Positions 1 through 10,260 of a DNA stretch of 64,000 nt are shown here, piece after piece (position 1 is the stretch's first letter; each line of letters begins with the position of its first letter). Location: NCBI RefSeq assembly GCF_013034685.1, contig NZ_WQGO01000006.1, forward strand, positions 124,001 through 188,000, read 5' to 3'. The notes under the pieces were generated by a model. The model made no database searches. It saw only the letters and a list, made by a program, of their open reading frames with translations, and was not told the DNA's origin. The position numbers and the translations under genes were made by a program. The stretch comes from Ruegeria lacuscaerulensis. Its GTDB lineage: Bacteria; Pseudomonadota; Alphaproteobacteria; Rhodobacterales; Rhodobacteraceae.

Positions 1-1104
1 CAAAGCCGCGATGCCGTCATCGGTAAAGCTGACCGTGACTTCTTCAGTACCCATCAACGCAGTGTATTGGCGGGTCAAGGCGTTGTCGGTCTCGGTCAGG
101 ATGCGGACGAAATCCTCTTCGGTGAGCGCTCGCAGTTCCACCCGGATCGGCAGACGCCCCTGCAATTCCGGCAATAGGTCCGAGGGTTTGGCGATGTGGA
201 ATGCGCCAGACGCAATGAACAGGATGTGGTCGGTTTTCACCGGACCATGTTTGGTGGATACGGTGGTGCCTTCGATCAGGGGCAGCAGGTCGCGCTGCAC
301 CCCCTCGCGACTGACATCGCCACCGCGCGCTTCCGCGCGCGCGCAGACCTTGTCGATCTCATCCAGAAACACGATGCCGTTCTGTTCAACCGATTCCAAA
401 GCCACGCGGTTGACCGTTTCATCGTCCAGCAGCTTGTCGGCTTCTTCCCCGATCAGCGCGTCATAGCTTTCGGCCACGGTCATGCGTTTCTTGACGGTGC
501 GCCCGCCAAAAGCCTTGCCAAAGATATCACCCAAATTCATCATCCCCATCTGACTGCCCGGCTGTCCCGGCACGTCAAACATCGGCATCGGGTTTGAGCT
601 GTCCGACAGTTCCAGTTCGATCACCGTATCGTCCAGTTCCCCTGCTTTCAGCTTTTTGCGGAACATCTCGCGCGTGCCCTCGCGGGCGTCTTCGCCGGCA
701 ATGGCGGTGATGACGCGATCCTCGGCGGCCTGATAGGCGCGCGCTTTCACGTCCTCGCGCATAAACTCGCGGGTCTGGATGATCGCCGCATCGGCCAGAT
801 CGCGGATGATCTGTTCCACGTCGCGGCCCACGTATCCGACCTCGGTGAACTTTGTGGCCTCGACCTTGATAAAAGGCGCGCGGGCCAGCTTGGCCAGACG
901 GCGGCTGATCTCGGTTTTGCCGACACCGGTGGGGCCGATCATCAGGATGTTTTTGGGGTAGACCTCATCGCGGATATCATCAGCCAGCTGCTTGCGCCGC
1001 CAGCGGTTGCGCAGCGCCACGGCCACCGCGCGTTTGGCATCTTTCTGACCGATAATGAAACGGTCCAGTTCCGAGACAATCTCGCGCGGGGTCAGGTCGG
1101 TCAC
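1..1104 (-). CDS. hslU: HslU, ATPase subunit of HslVU protease (partial)
   Basis: AAA+ unfoldase ring that feeds substrates to HslV in the cytoplasm. Reading down from 1104, the protein opens with [19 protein letters not shown] and carries the Walker A GPTGVGKT and Walker B-like IVFLDEIDK, then runs off the left edge in frame (368 codons visible; the family has about 435, so the C-terminal part is missing). The start is GTG at 1104, preceded by AAAGGA; this GTG start gives the family-typical N-terminus. Its usual partner hslV lies at 2507-3067 on the same strand, but an oppositely oriented MFS gene sits between them, so the two are not one simple operon here. Confidence 0.96.
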   Translation of the reverse strand, partial: MTDLTPREIVSELDRFIIGQKDAKRAVAVALRNRWRRKQLADDIRDEVYPKNILMIGPTGVGKTEISRRLAKLARAPFIKVEATKFTEVGYVGRDVEQIIRDLADAAIIQTREFMREDVKARAYQAAEDRVITAIAGEDAREGTREMFRKKLKAGELDDTVIELELSDSSNPMPMFDVPGQPGSQMGMMNLGDIFGKAFGGRTVKKRMTVAESYDALIGEEADKLLDDETVNRVALESVEQNGIVFLDEIDKVCARAEARGGDVSREGVQRDLLPLIEGTTVSTKHGPVKTDHILFIASGAFHIAKPSDLLPELQGRLPIRVELRALTEEDFVRILTETDNALTRQYTALMGTEEVTVSFTDDGIAAL

Positions 1105-1276
1105 GGGTTGGGTCCTTTCGATCAGCGGTTTGGCTTACGTAGTCACCGCACAGGCGAAAACAACTGCGGCAGCGTTGGTTAGCAATGCGCCTGCCGGTTT
1201 GCAAATGCTTTCCATAGGTGAAACGTTTGTGCTCTGATACAATCATTTCAATATGTTGAGGGTCAGGAGCGCGCGA

Positions 1277-2518
1277 ATGACGAAAATTGCCAAGATCACC
1301 CTGTTGTTCGTGGTGTTTGTGGACCTAATCGGACAAGGTTTGGTCTTTCCCATCATCAACTCATTGATCATGGAGACGAAATCTGGCTTCCTTCCCGACA
1401 GCACGCCGATGGGGCAGCGGCATTTCTACTATGGGCTGGTGATCGGGTGTTTCTTTTTGTCTTGGTTTCTGGGTGTGGTCTATGTCTCCAAAGTCTCGGA
1501 TTCCATAGGGCGCAAGAACGCGCTTCTGGTCTGTCTGGCCGGGGCGTTGGCGGGCTATGCGCTGACGATTGCGTCGCTTTACCTCAACAGCCTTCTGCTG
1601 CTGATCATCGGGCGGTCAATCACAGGGTTCACGGCTGGCAACCAGCCCATCGCGCAGGCGGCAATGATTGATGGCAGCACGGACGCCGCCGATCGCGACC
1701 GAAACATGGGCTATATCGTGACCGGTGTCAGCTTTGGTCTAGTCGGAGGGCCCATCATAGGCGCCGTCCTGTCTGATGCGGCCCTGCTGGGCAGCGTGGC
1801 CACCCTTAAAACGCCGTTCTATGGCGCGTTTGCTCTGGTCCTGATCGCCATTTTCCTGGTGATCACCTTCTTCAAGGACACCCGCACTGAACGTGAACCC
1901 TTTGTCTTTCGCCCGCGTGATATCACCGATAGCCTGTTCGCTGTGCGCGGGCATCCGATGGTTCTGAAAATCTTGCCGGTCTATTCCTTCTTCATGATCG
2001 CCAACGTCACCTTTTACGTTTTTGTCGACAACTACCTGACCAGCCGGTTCGGCTATGGCGTGATCGGCGGCAGTATGGCGATGGTTGTGATCGGCTTTGC
2101 ACTGGCCTTTTCCAGCACCTTCCTGGTGAAACCCGCGCAGGAAAGGTTCAGCAAGCACAAGATCATTTATGTCTCGCTGATCACGATGGTAATCTGCGGG
2201 CTAGCCTTTGCCTTCAGTCCCATCGGATGGCTGAGCTACGTGCCGGTGTTCTTCTTCTATTTCTTCTTCGGCGTATCCTACCCGACGCTACTGGGCCTGT
2301 TTTCCGCAAGTGTCAGCGAAACTGATCAGGGCTGGGTCATGGGCGTGACGACAGCCGTCTTCTGCCTGGCCGGAGGGGTCATGTCTCTGATCGGCGGCGG
2401 ATTGATGAGCATCGACATCCGTGTGCCCTACTACATCGTCATCCTTGCGGCGATACTGGGCCTGATCGGCATGCACCGCCGCTGGAAAGGGAAGGAGATT
2501 AAGGTTTTATTGGCCTGA
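1277..2518 (+). CDS. MFS transporter, TCR/Tet-like (DHA1)
   Basis: About 413 residues with 12 hydrophobic segments, typical of a drug/proton antiporter of the major facilitator superfamily in the inner membrane. The N-terminal helix has the [11 protein letters not shown] pattern, followed by the loop 2-3 motif [11 protein letters not shown] and a helix 4-5 region [17 protein letters not shown] typical of TetA-like proteins. The substrate cannot be read from the sequence. An upstream in-frame ATG exists at 1253, but ATG 1277 has AGGAG seven bases before it and gives the better N-terminus. The 3' end overlaps the convergent hslV by 12 bp. It interrupts the hslV-hslU pair, which suggests insertion. 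Confidence 0.87.
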   Translation: MTKIAKITLLFVVFVDLIGQGLVFPIINSLIMETKSGFLPDSTPMGQRHFYYGLVIGCFFLSWFLGVVYVSKVSDSIGRKNALLVCLAGALAGYALTIASLYLNSLLLLIIGRSITGFTAGNQPIAQAAMIDGSTDAADRDRNMGYIVTGVSFGLVGGPIIGAVLSDAALLGSVATLKTPFYGAFALVLIAIFLVITFFKDTRTEREPFVFRPRDITDSLFAVRGHPMVLKILPVYSFFMIANVTFYVFVDNYLTSRFGYGVIGGSMAMVVIGFALAFSSTFLVKPAQERFSKHKIIYVSLITMVICGLAFAFSPIGWLSYVPVFFFYFFFGVSYPTLLGLFSASVSETDQGWVMGVTTAVFCLAGGVMSLIGGGLMSIDIRVPYYIVILAAILGLIGMHRRWKGKEIKVLLA

Positions 2519-3067
2519 GATTTCCTCGACCGTCAGATTGCCGTTGGTGTAGACGCAGATATCGGCGGCAATCGCCATTGCCTCGCGGGCGACGGTTTCG
2601 GCGGGTTTGTCGCTGTCCATCATCGCGCGGGCGGCGGCCAATGCAAAATTGCCGCCCGATCCGATGGCGGCGACGTTGTGTTCGGGCTCCAGCACATCCC
2701 CTGCCCCGGTGATCACCAACAGGTCTTTGCCGTCGGTCACGATCAGCATCGCCTCAAGCTTTTGTAGGTACTTGTCGGTACGCCAATCCTTAGCTAGCTC
2801 GACCGAGGCGCGGGCCAACTGACCCGGTGTGGCCTCAAGCTTGGCTTCCAGCCGCTCGAGCAGAGTGAATGCGTCGGCGGTTGATCCGGCAAACCCTGCG
2901 ACGACCTCAAACCCACCGGGGGACAGGCGGCGCACCTTGCGGGCGGTGCCCTTGATCACCGTCTGGCCCAGGCTGACCTGACCATCCCCGGCAATCACCA
3001 CCTGGCCGCCTTTCTTGACGCCAATAATTGTCGTGCCATGCCAACCGGGAAAATCGCTGTCTGCCAT
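2507..3067 (-). CDS. hslV: HslV, peptidase subunit of HslVU protease
   Basis: Proteasome-like threonine peptidase of 186 residues. The N-terminus is an 11-residue propeptide ending WHG before T12-T13 ([10 protein letters not shown]), so autocleavage would expose T12 as the nucleophile. Internal motifs [25 protein letters not shown] and [15 protein letters not shown] are diagnostic. It forms the cytoplasmic dodecamer capped by HslU hexamers. The gene is transcribed away from the DUF1127 gene and toward the MFS gene. Start ATG 3067 is preceded by ACGGAGG. Confidence 0.96.
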   Translation of the reverse strand: MADSDFPGWHGTTIIGVKKGGQVVIAGDGQVSLGQTVIKGTARKVRRLSPGGFEVVAGFAGSTADAFTLLERLEAKLEATPGQLARASVELAKDWRTDKYLQKLEAMLIVTDGKDLLVITGAGDVLEPEHNVAAIGSGGNFALAAARAMMDSDKPAETVAREAMAIAADICVYTNGNLTVEEISGQ

Positions 3068-3094
3068 TGGGGCCTCCGTTCTTCACTGGCCCCC

Positions 3095-3123
3095 TATATG
3101 GGCCGGGCGTGCGTTCAGCGCAA
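3095..3123 (-). promoter_or_regulatory. possible hslV promoter, heat-shock-like
   Basis: On the minus strand TTGCGC (3123-3118) is followed after 17 bases by CATATA (3100-3095), embedded in GCCCATATA, which resembles the CCCCAT-type -10 of RpoH-dependent promoters. It lies 28 bases before the hslV start. The match is partial, so this is a suggestion based on position and the known heat-shock control of hslV. Confidence 0.28.
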
Positions 3124-3264
3124 CTCTTCTCAAACTGCTCAAAAGATATGCACTAATTGCAATTCGGGGTTACCAGACTAGCAATTGTGAGACTCGGGGA
3201 TTGGTCCTACATGAGCCTCACAACCGACAAGAGGTCGGCTGTTTCAGTTAAAAGGAATGCGCAA

Positions 3265-3459
3265 ATGGCAACCACCGCAAATATCCATGCGCCGCTCGGA
3301 GCAGCTACCATCCTGCATGTAGTGGACGCATTTTTCGGAACCTACGAAAAAGCACTAGCGTGGAATGAATCCCGCAAGACCCGCAAGCTTTTGTCGAACC
3401 TCAGCGACGCCCAATTGGACGATGTTGGCCTGTGCCGTGCGGATATCGCAAAGCTCTGA
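3265..3459 (+). CDS. DUF1127 small basic protein
   Basis: A 64-residue protein. The C-terminal half has the DUF1127 pattern (WNESRKTRKLLSNLSDAQLDD, then GLCRADI). DUF1127 proteins in alphaproteobacteria are small, arginine-rich and have been linked to RNA turnover and nutrient or stress adaptation; the exact job here is unknown. The frame is open further upstream to 3157, but ATG 3265 has AAAGGA eight bases before it. A strong terminator follows at 3488-3514, so it is probably monocistronic. Confidence 0.8.
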   Translation: MATTANIHAPLGAATILHVVDAFFGTYEKALAWNESRKTRKLLSNLSDAQLDDVGLCRADIAKL

Positions 3460-3487
3460 TCTTTGCACCGACCACACCGTCAAGATG

Positions 3488-3514
3488 AGCCGCTCAGCCC
3501 CTGAGCGGCTTTTT
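3488..3514 (+). terminator. Rho-independent terminator after DUF1127 gene
   Basis: Perfect 9-bp stem AGCCGCTCA / TGAGCGGCT (3488-3496 with 3502-3510), 5-base loop, then TTTTC on the plus strand. Confidence 0.85.
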
Positions 3515-3545
3515 CTTTGCGCATCCGTTTCTTTGGCTACCCATG

Positions 3546-3574
3546 AAAAAAGGCGCCCCGAACGAGGCGCCTTT
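3546..3574 (-). terminator. Rho-independent terminator of trxA
   Basis: On the minus strand AAAGGCGCC pairs with GGCGCCTTT across an 8-base loop (3574-3566 with 3557-3549), followed by a T run. It lies about 20 bases past the trxA stop codon and back to back with the DUF1127 terminator. Confidence 0.85.
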
Positions 3575-3595
3575 GAATTCCGTTCGAAACCCGGG

Positions 3596-3916
3596 TCAGA
3601 TCGAGTCTTCGATCCAGCTTTGCAGCGCGGCTTTCGGTGCCGCGCCAGCGCGGTTCGACACAACCTGACCATCCTTGAAAATGAACAGCGCAGGAATACC
3701 GCGGACGCCCATAGCAGCAGCCGAGTTGGGGTTGCTGTCCACGTCCACCTTGGCGATTTTCACCTTGCCGCCATATTCCGACGCCAGTTCTTCCAGCGCG
3801 GGGCCAATCTGCTTACAGGGGCCACACCATTCGGCCCAGAAATCGACAACAACAGGGATGTCGGAATTCTTGACTTCGGCGTCAAAGGTTTCGTCGGTTA
3901 CGGCTACGGTCGACAT
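3596..3916 (-). CDS. trxA: thioredoxin
   Basis: A 106-residue cytoplasmic disulfide reductant with the active site W30-C31-G-P-C34, the buried D25-type residue in VVVDFWAEW and the cis-proline motif [11 protein letters not shown]. Family length is about 105-110, so it is intact. It follows addA at 60 bp on the same strand, an arrangement common in Rhodobacterales, and ends at its own terminator. Confidence 0.96.
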   Translation of the reverse strand: MSTVAVTDETFDAEVKNSDIPVVVDFWAEWCGPCKQIGPALEELASEYGGKVKIAKVDVDSNPNSAAAMGVRGIPALFIFKDGQVVSNRAGAAPKAALQSWIEDSI

Positions 3917-3976
3917 ATTCTGTCTCCTGAATGGGGTAAACTCGGGAACAGAACGTAGGGGCGCGACTTGGCAAGG

Positions 3977-6900
3977 TCAAGATATGTGGGCGCGTGTCAG
4001 TGCATCCGTCACAATATCGTGTGGCAACCACATAAGCTGCGCGGTACGCGTCCACAGGATCGCGGTTTTGATATTCCGACCGGGATAGATCTGCGCCAGC
4101 GCGTGCGCATAAGCTCCCATCTGCCGCAACAACCCATCAGGGCAGGTTTCGGGGCTGTTTGGTACGCTCATATTTGTTTTGAAATCAATGATCTGCACCT
4201 CGGTATCCGAGATGATCAACCGGTCGATGACCCCATGCAAACGCCGCCCGTTCAGCGTGGCCGTCACCGGAACCTCGGCCAGCGTGTCCGGCGCAAAGAC
4301 TGGGCGCAGATGATCTGCGGTCAGGGCGGTTTTGGCCTCGGCCAACAGCTCGGACCTGTCTGTGTCGGACATATCCGGTAGAATGCGCGCGCAAAGCTGT
4401 GGCCAGTTTTCCGGCGGAGTCGACGGCAAATGCTCCAGCAGCAGATGCAGGCGCGTGCCACGCAGCTTTGCGGCCTCTTCATCCTGCCCTATTTCGCCGG
4501 GCAATGCCTTGGGCCCACCCAAATCTGATGGGCTGAGCGTGTCCGGTTCAACTTCGGGCGCGTCCGGGTTCGAACGGAACACTTCGGGCAAAGTCTGCTC
4601 TGCAACGCGCGTGTCTTTGTGCTCGGTTTCTGGCAATCCATCCCAGTCCCCATGCGCTAATCGCAGGGTGCCGGTGCCTTCGATGGCGACGGCTCCTGCC
4701 CGTTCCATGGCAGCCTTCACCATTTGATACCAACTGGTCCCATCCGTTCCGACATCCCCGGCTGCGGCTACGATTAACCATTTTTCTGCTCGTGTTAGAG
4801 CCACATAGAGCAGGCGCAACCGTTCATTCTCTTCCCGCTCCCGGGCCTGCGCCCGCGCGCGGACAATCAGGCTGGGTGAGGCATCGGCTGGCAGCTTCCA
4901 AACCGGAATATCGTCACCCACCATAATCTCGGCATCGCGCGGGGCCTGTCGTTTGCCGGTATCTGGCAGGATCACGATGGGCGCCTCCAGCCCTTTCGAG
5001 CCATGCACCGTCATGACGCGGATCATATTGCCGACGCCGCTCATCTGTCGTTTGATTTCCAGATCGTCGGTCTGCATCCAGACAAGGAATCCGGTCAGAC
5101 TGGGAATATCCGTGCGCTCATAGGCAAGCGCCTGCGACAGCAGCGCATTGATGCCATCCTCAGCCTCGGCCCCCAGACGACCCAGCAATTTGCGCCGCCC
5201 GTCATGGCGCGTCAGGATGCGTTCGATCAGGTCATAGGGGCGCAGAAAGTCGATCTGGCGGCGCAAATCGTTGAGAACCTCAAGCGTTTCAGGAAAGTCA
5301 TCCGCGCGATGGCGCAAAGCCGCCCATAGAAATTGTTCCTGCCGCCGATGGGCCAGATCAAAGAGCTGTTGCTCGCTCCACCCGAATAGCGGAGATTTCA
5401 GCACGGTCGCCAGCGAAAGGCTGTCCTCGGGCGTGGCCAGAAAGCTCAGCAAGGCGGCAAGGTCTTTCACAGCCAGCTCTGCGCCGACCTTCAGCCGGTC
5501 CGCCCCTGCGATGGGCAGGTGCAGGGACTTGCAGGCGCGGATGATCTCGGCAAACAGGTCGGATCGGCGCTGCACGAGGATCAGGAAATCGCCCGGCTGC
5601 ACCCTGCGGCGCACGAATGTGCCGGGGATGTCGCCATCCTCGGGGATGGTTTCGCCCGAGTCGATCATCGTTTTGATGGACTGCGCAACCTGCTCAGCCA
5701 AAATAACAGTGTGATGGCGCGCGCCAGGTCGGTCGACCGGGTCGGTCCAGTCGGCATCCTCATCCGCTTCGACCTTTTCCACCACGGGCCAAAGATCCAC
5801 CCGGCCAGGCAAGTCCGCTTTAAAAGCCCGGTGCTGGCTTTCTTTGTGAAACCCGGCCTCGGTCCGGTTTTCGAACAGGATATCGACCAGAGACAAGATC
5901 GCACTGGAGGACCGGAAGGAATATTCCAACGTCGAATCCCACAGTTTAGAGCCTGATTCTTTCAGCCGCCGCCCAAACTCTCGCTGCATGCGATCGAACG
6001 CGGCAGGGTCCGCGCCCTGAAAGGAATAGATCGACTGTTTCTTGTCGCCGACCACAAAGATCGTGCGCTCGACCCCGGACCGGGCCCCTTCCCCGCTGGT
6101 GAATTCCTGCGCCAGTTTCTCGACCACGTCCCATTGGTCGGGGCTGGTGTCCTGCGCCTCGTCCACCAGAATATGGTCGATGCCGCCGTCCAGCCGGTAC
6201 AGCACCCATTCGGCCACCGCTGGGTCGTTCAGCACTTGCCGCGCGCGCAGGATCAGGTCGTCGAAATCCAGCCAGCCGCGCAACTGTTTACGACGCTCAT
6301 ATTCGGGCAGGAAGGCGGCGGCAAAACGGTGCAACACATGGGTTTTGCGCGCGGCGACCAGCGCCAACCTCTGTTCGCGCGCGTCCTCGATGCGCAGCAT
6401 CAGGGCCTCAAGCTTTGGCATTTGGTCGGCCAATGCGCCTTCGCGCAGGGCCTTGGTCGGAAAGCTGTTGATCTTGGCCGAAAATGGCTCCTTGGCAGCC
6501 TTACCCGTCAGGAAAACGCCTTCGAGGATTGGCAGGCTGCCCAATCGCGGCTCGGTAAAGGCGGCCAGTTTTGCGGCAGCCTTGGCGTTGTTGCCGCCGC
6601 TCTCGGACAGTGCCGGCAGGATCGAGCGGATCAGATCGACCTCACCGCCCAGAAAGACCTTGCTCAACAATGCGTCTTCGTCAAACCCGTCGGGCAGGTC
6701 AAATTTGCCCAGAATGTCGCCCCAGTCCAACGCGTTTGCGAAAAGGTTTCGTTTCTGGGTCACGGCAGCTGTCAGAGCGTCAAATCCAGAGTCGGTGACG
6801 AACCGGGCCACATCCTCGATCAATCCGGCCTGCGGTCCCGCGGCGAAATCTTCGACGATTTCTTCGCGCAGCAAGGCGGCGGCGCGGTCTTCCATCTCAG

Positions 6901-7336
6901 AGAATTGCGGGCTGACTTCGGCCTCAAGCGGGAATCGGCGCAGCAACGCCGCGCAGAACGAATGGATCGTTTGGATCTTCAACCCGCCCGGCGTTTCGAT
7001 GGCGCGGGCAAACAAAGTACGCGCCTGCGCCAGGCGATCCTGGTCGATCATCCCCGCCACGCCCAGATCGGTCAGCTGTCTGCGCAACGGGTCATCACCC
7101 AGCATCGCCCATTCGCCAAGGCGTTTGAACAGGCGGTTCTGCATCTCGCTGGCGGCAGCTTTGGTGTAGGTCAGGCACAAGATGTGCTGCGGCTGCACGC
7201 CGTCCAGCAAAAGTCGTGCCACCCGGTCTGTCAGAACCCGCGTCTTGCCCGAGCCCGCATTCGCTGCCAACCAGGTCGAGGCATCAGGCCGCGCTGCCTG
7301 CACCTGCCGTTCGGTGGCGTCGTTGCGGGCGCTCAT
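3977..7336 (-). CDS. addA: AddA, helicase-nuclease of AddAB double-strand break repair
   Basis: UvrD-type helicase/nuclease subunit (1119 residues) that with AddB resects DNA ends for RecA loading, the alphaproteobacterial replacement for RecBCD. Visible features: Walker A ANAGSGKT at residues 25-32; ILCLTYTKAAASEM (motif Ia); the Walker B region ILVDEAQDTSPDQW; VVGDKKQSIYSFQGADP (motif III); VMTVHGSKGLEAPIV (motif V); LLYVALTRAEKWL (motif VI); and a C-terminal RecB-family nuclease motif VQIIDFKTN. The start is set at ATG 7336 (MSARNDATER) because it overlaps the addB stop as ATGA; the frame is open a little further upstream. Confidence 0.95.
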   Translation of the reverse strand: MSARNDATERQVQAARPDASTWLAANAGSGKTRVLTDRVARLLLDGVQPQHILCLTYTKAAASEMQNRLFKRLGEWAMLGDDPLRRQLTDLGVAGMIDQDRLAQARTLFARAIETPGGLKIQTIHSFCAALLRRFPLEAEVSPQFSEMEDRAAALLREEIVEDFAAGPQAGLIEDVARFVTDSGFDALTAAVTQKRNLFANALDWGDILGKFDLPDGFDEDALLSKVFLGGEVDLIRSILPALSESGGNNAKAAAKLAAFTEPRLGSLPILEGVFLTGKAAKEPFSAKINSFPTKALREGALADQMPKLEALMLRIEDAREQRLALVAARKTHVLHRFAAAFLPEYERRKQLRGWLDFDDLILRARQVLNDPAVAEWVLYRLDGGIDHILVDEAQDTSPDQWDVVEKLAQEFTSGEGARSGVERTIFVVGDKKQSIYSFQGADPAAFDRMQREFGRRLKESGSKLWDSTLEYSFRSSSAILSLVDILFENRTEAGFHKESQHRAFKADLPGRVDLWPVVEKVEADEDADWTDPVDRPGARHHTVILAEQVAQSIKTMIDSGETIPEDGDIPGTFVRRRVQPGDFLILVQRRSDLFAEIIRACKSLHLPIAGADRLKVGAELAVKDLAALLSFLATPEDSLSLATVLKSPLFGWSEQQLFDLAHRRQEQFLWAALRHRADDFPETLEVLNDLRRQIDFLRPYDLIERILTRHDGRRKLLGRLGAEAEDGINALLSQALAYERTDIPSLTGFLVWMQTDDLEIKRQMSGVGNMIRVMTVHGSKGLEAPIVILPDTGKRQAPRDAEIMVGDDIPVWKLPADASPSLIVRARAQAREREENERLRLLYVALTRAEKWLIVAAAGDVGTDGTSWYQMVKAAMERAGAVAIEGTGTLRLAHGDWDGLPETEHKDTRVAEQTLPEVFRSNPDAPEVEPDTLSPSDLGGPKALPGEIGQDEEAAKLRGTRLHLLLEHLPSTPPENWPQLCARILPDMSDTDRSELLAEAKTALTADHLRPVFAPDTLAEVPVTATLNGRRLHGVIDRLIISDTEVQIIDFKTNMSVPNSPETCPDGLLRQMGAYAHALAQIYPGRNIKTAILWTRTAQLMWLPHDIVTDALTRAHIS

Positions 7337-10260
7337 GACAGATCCTCGGGCTTGGTCTCGGCGGTTCGGTCCCACTCGCCAAAACGGGCAAGGTGATCGT
7401 AGTCCCCGATATCCGTATCCTTGTGCAACATTCGCCGTGACGAGAACCCCTGATCAGGCTCTAAATAGGCAGAAATAAGTTCTTTTAATTCAGCCAGCAC
7501 CTTGTCTGTCGGCTCCTTCGCCAAGGGCGCGGGCACCTCTTTGTAGCTTCCGCCCATGCCGATAAACACCGCCTCGGCCACGGGCAGAGGGTCAAACCCT
7601 TCGATCCCGCCCTGCTCGGCCATGGCGGCTTCGATCAACAATTGCTTGTCGAACTTGGCTTGCTGACTTTCGGTGGGCGCAGTCCCGGTTTTATAGTCGA
7701 TCAACCGCACAGCGCCGCGCGTGTTCAGGTCGATCCGGTCGGCCCGACCAACGATCGTGACATCCAACGGGGCGAGGACAAGTTTCATCGCCGCTTCGAA
7801 CGCCACCGGCCCGCCATCGCCCCTGCGCGCGGTTTCAGCAGCCAGAAAATCGTCGGCAATACGCTCCAAACGCGCCAGCCACAATTTGCGTGCGGTTGGC
7901 CAGGCGACATGCTGATCCAACAGCATTTCGGCGCGTTTCAGAAAGTTCTCACGGTTTAGCAAAGCCGTGTCCAGAACACTGTCTTTCACGAAATGTTCGA
8001 GGATTTCATGAATCACGATCCCGCGCAGCAAGGCATCCGGCGCTTGCACCAATGGGTCCAGAGGTTTCAGCCGCAGCACATGTTTCGCATAAATCGCATA
8101 AGGATCGCGGATCAGGCGCTTGATCTCGGTGACGCTCAAGCGACGGGGTCGCGACGCGACGGGCGGGCGCGGTGAGGGGCGCGCTGCCGCTTTGATCTCA
8201 GGTGCATGCTCCAGCTGTTCCGACCAACTCAACCATTGGCCGCCCCGGTCGCGCATCTTGGTAAGCGCCGTGCGTCCGCCCTGATCCGGCAAGCCCTGCA
8301 ACAGATTGGTCAACCGGTTCAACCAGCGCGACGGCACGGTTTCGGCGTCGTCCGAGCGGGTGGCGCGGGTCAACCAGACCTCGGGCGCGCCGATGGCCTG
8401 CTGGAAATCGTGTGCCGATAGGCCGATCCGCCGTTCCGGTAGCAACAGACCAACCTTGTTGCGCATCTGCCGGCTCAACCACGGGTCCGGGGCTGGGGCC
8501 TCGGGCCAGCTGCCCTCGTTCAAACCGCCCAGGATCAGCAGATCGGCCCCTTGAACCCGCGCCTCAAGCGTACCCCAGATCATGATCCGGGGATGCGGCG
8601 CGTCACGGTCGCGAACCTCTTCCCCCGCCAGCAGCGCACCCAACAGATCGGCGAAATCATGCGCCGTCATTTGGCCGCCATGGCCGGACTCATCCTCAAG
8701 CGCAGTCAGAACGGCCAGCGCTTTTTGACCTGCGTTCTTATCCCAAATCGGACCGCTTTCGCCGGAGCTGCCGGTCGAGATCGCCTCGGCCAGACGACGC
8801 AAACGAGTGACCCATTCGGACAACGGCAATTCGCCCGAGATCTGTTGATCGCAGAAATGCCGGATCAACCATTGGATCCAGCCCTCAGACACTTCTTTGC
8901 GGATCGCAAAGGCGGTCAGGCTGGGCCCGTCTGGAAAAGGAGGACCATGGCGACGCAAATCCAATTCCAGATCGCGGGTGTGCAGCAAATGCGCACCCCG
9001 CTCATCACCACCGTGGCACAAAGGATGTTTCAGCAGCGTCAAAAGCGCCTCACCATCCAGCCGCCGGGTAAACAGGCCCGCCACATGGCGCAGGAACCGA
9101 CCGGGCGGGGACAGTTGCAAGGGCAGACCCGCACTGTCGTCGGGTGTGATGTTCCAACGATCCAGAGCAGCGCTGACCTGTCGGGTCAACATCCTGTCCG
9201 GCGTGATCAGCGCCGCAGTTTGACCCGTTTCTGCCGCCTGTCGCAGCCGAAGCGCGATGGCCAAGGCTTCGCTGCGCGGAGATTGCGCCTCAACCAGGGT
9301 CAGGTCTGCGGTGGCCTCGGTCAAATCCGTCAGTTGCGGACCCTCGGTCATCCACGCATCCGTTATTGGCGCTGGGCGCAATGCCAGTGACACCAGCCGA
9401 TTGCGCGGGGCTGAGGGTGGGGCATCCCGCGTCCAGCGTTCAATCTGATCGGGCCGCAGATCCAACATCGTCATCAGTTTGCGAAACCGGTATTGCGGGT
9501 GATCTTCCGAGGTCAACGCTTCATCCAGCCGGGTCCAGACGGCATCGGGTTGGTCAAAATCATATCCGGGCAGAATCAACGCGCCTTGCGGTAGGCGGGC
9601 GATTGCTTCCATCAGCATCAGCGTCGTCCCACGCGACCCGGTTGACCCCGCAAGAATGACCGGATGTTGCGGCGGTTCCACCTGCCAACGCGCGATCAGG
9701 TTTTCGACAACGCGACGTTGTCGCGCCTGTGCGTCCAGAGCATTATCGCCAGTGTCCACGAACCTGTCGGCAATACCGATAAACGCCTGAGCGCGGGCCC
9801 AATGGCCAGACATGTCGCTGACATCCAACTGCCGGATCGCCTCGGGGGAAACGCCTTCGCCCTGCATCTCGTCAATCAAGGCGGCCAGGCTGTCGGACAG
9901 ATCAAACAGCGAGGACCGCGCCGCCAGATCGGGCTGTTGTTCCAGCAGTTTCGAAACCAGTTGAGTCAGTTCCAACCGTCGTCTCAGTGCTGGAATCGCG
10001 GGCGGAATCTGCGCAAGATTAATGCTTTCGCCCAGATCCGTGACCAGCGAAAGTCGCGGTAGCAAGCACGCGGGCCCTTTATCGAACAGGTCGCGAACCC
10101 TTCGCGCCATCCGCCGCGTGTTGACGACAAGTTGTACGCGAGCCAGCGCCTCGGGCGGTTGGCCGGTGCTGCGTGAGTGCAATCCCGCCACCAGCGCCTT
10201 GGGAAAATCCGAACCCGGTGGAACGGCAAAAACGCGCGGAGCCGTGGAGGGGTCAAACAT
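7333..10260 (-). CDS. addB: AddB, nuclease subunit of AddAB
   Basis: Partner of AddA, 975 residues. The N-terminal two thirds is a degenerate helicase fold (ILAGSTGSRGTTLMLMEAIARLP; LLILGGLNEGSWPEAP, typical of alphaproteobacterial AddB). The C-terminus holds a PD-(D/E)XK nuclease core with AVRLIDYKTGTAP. ATG 10260 is chosen; a TTG six bases upstream is closer to AAGGG and is an alternative. It overlaps murU by 8 bp upstream and addA by 4 bp downstream, so translation is coupled. Confidence 0.94.
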   Translation of the reverse strand: MFDPSTAPRVFAVPPGSDFPKALVAGLHSRSTGQPPEALARVQLVVNTRRMARRVRDLFDKGPACLLPRLSLVTDLGESINLAQIPPAIPALRRRLELTQLVSKLLEQQPDLAARSSLFDLSDSLAALIDEMQGEGVSPEAIRQLDVSDMSGHWARAQAFIGIADRFVDTGDNALDAQARQRRVVENLIARWQVEPPQHPVILAGSTGSRGTTLMLMEAIARLPQGALILPGYDFDQPDAVWTRLDEALTSEDHPQYRFRKLMTMLDLRPDQIERWTRDAPPSAPRNRLVSLALRPAPITDAWMTEGPQLTDLTEATADLTLVEAQSPRSEALAIALRLRQAAETGQTAALITPDRMLTRQVSAALDRWNITPDDSAGLPLQLSPPGRFLRHVAGLFTRRLDGEALLTLLKHPLCHGGDERGAHLLHTRDLELDLRRHGPPFPDGPSLTAFAIRKEVSEGWIQWLIRHFCDQQISGELPLSEWVTRLRRLAEAISTGSSGESGPIWDKNAGQKALAVLTALEDESGHGGQMTAHDFADLLGALLAGEEVRDRDAPHPRIMIWGTLEARVQGADLLILGGLNEGSWPEAPAPDPWLSRQMRNKVGLLLPERRIGLSAHDFQQAIGAPEVWLTRATRSDDAETVPSRWLNRLTNLLQGLPDQGGRTALTKMRDRGGQWLSWSEQLEHAPEIKAAARPSPRPPVASRPRRLSVTEIKRLIRDPYAIYAKHVLRLKPLDPLVQAPDALLRGIVIHEILEHFVKDSVLDTALLNRENFLKRAEMLLDQHVAWPTARKLWLARLERIADDFLAAETARRGDGGPVAFEAAMKLVLAPLDVTIVGRADRIDLNTRGAVRLIDYKTGTAPTESQQAKFDKQLLIEAAMAEQGGIEGFDPLPVAEAVFIGMGGSYKEVPAPLAKEPTDKVLAELKELISAYLEPDQGFSSRRMLHKDTDIGDYDHLARFGEWDRTAETKPEDLS

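Noticed and set aside
1253..1276. Eight-codon longer N-terminus for the MFS gene
   Set aside because: The internal ATG at 1277 has the properly spaced AGGAG, and the extra residues are not hydrophobic.
6042..7396. Two long plus-strand open frames (375 and 420 codons) opposite addA
   Set aside because: Low-complexity serine/arginine- and glutamine-rich translations mirroring the addA codons; no ribosome site or motif.
8551..9390. 279-codon plus-strand open frame opposite addB
   Set aside because: Antisense of a well-supported gene with no domain features.
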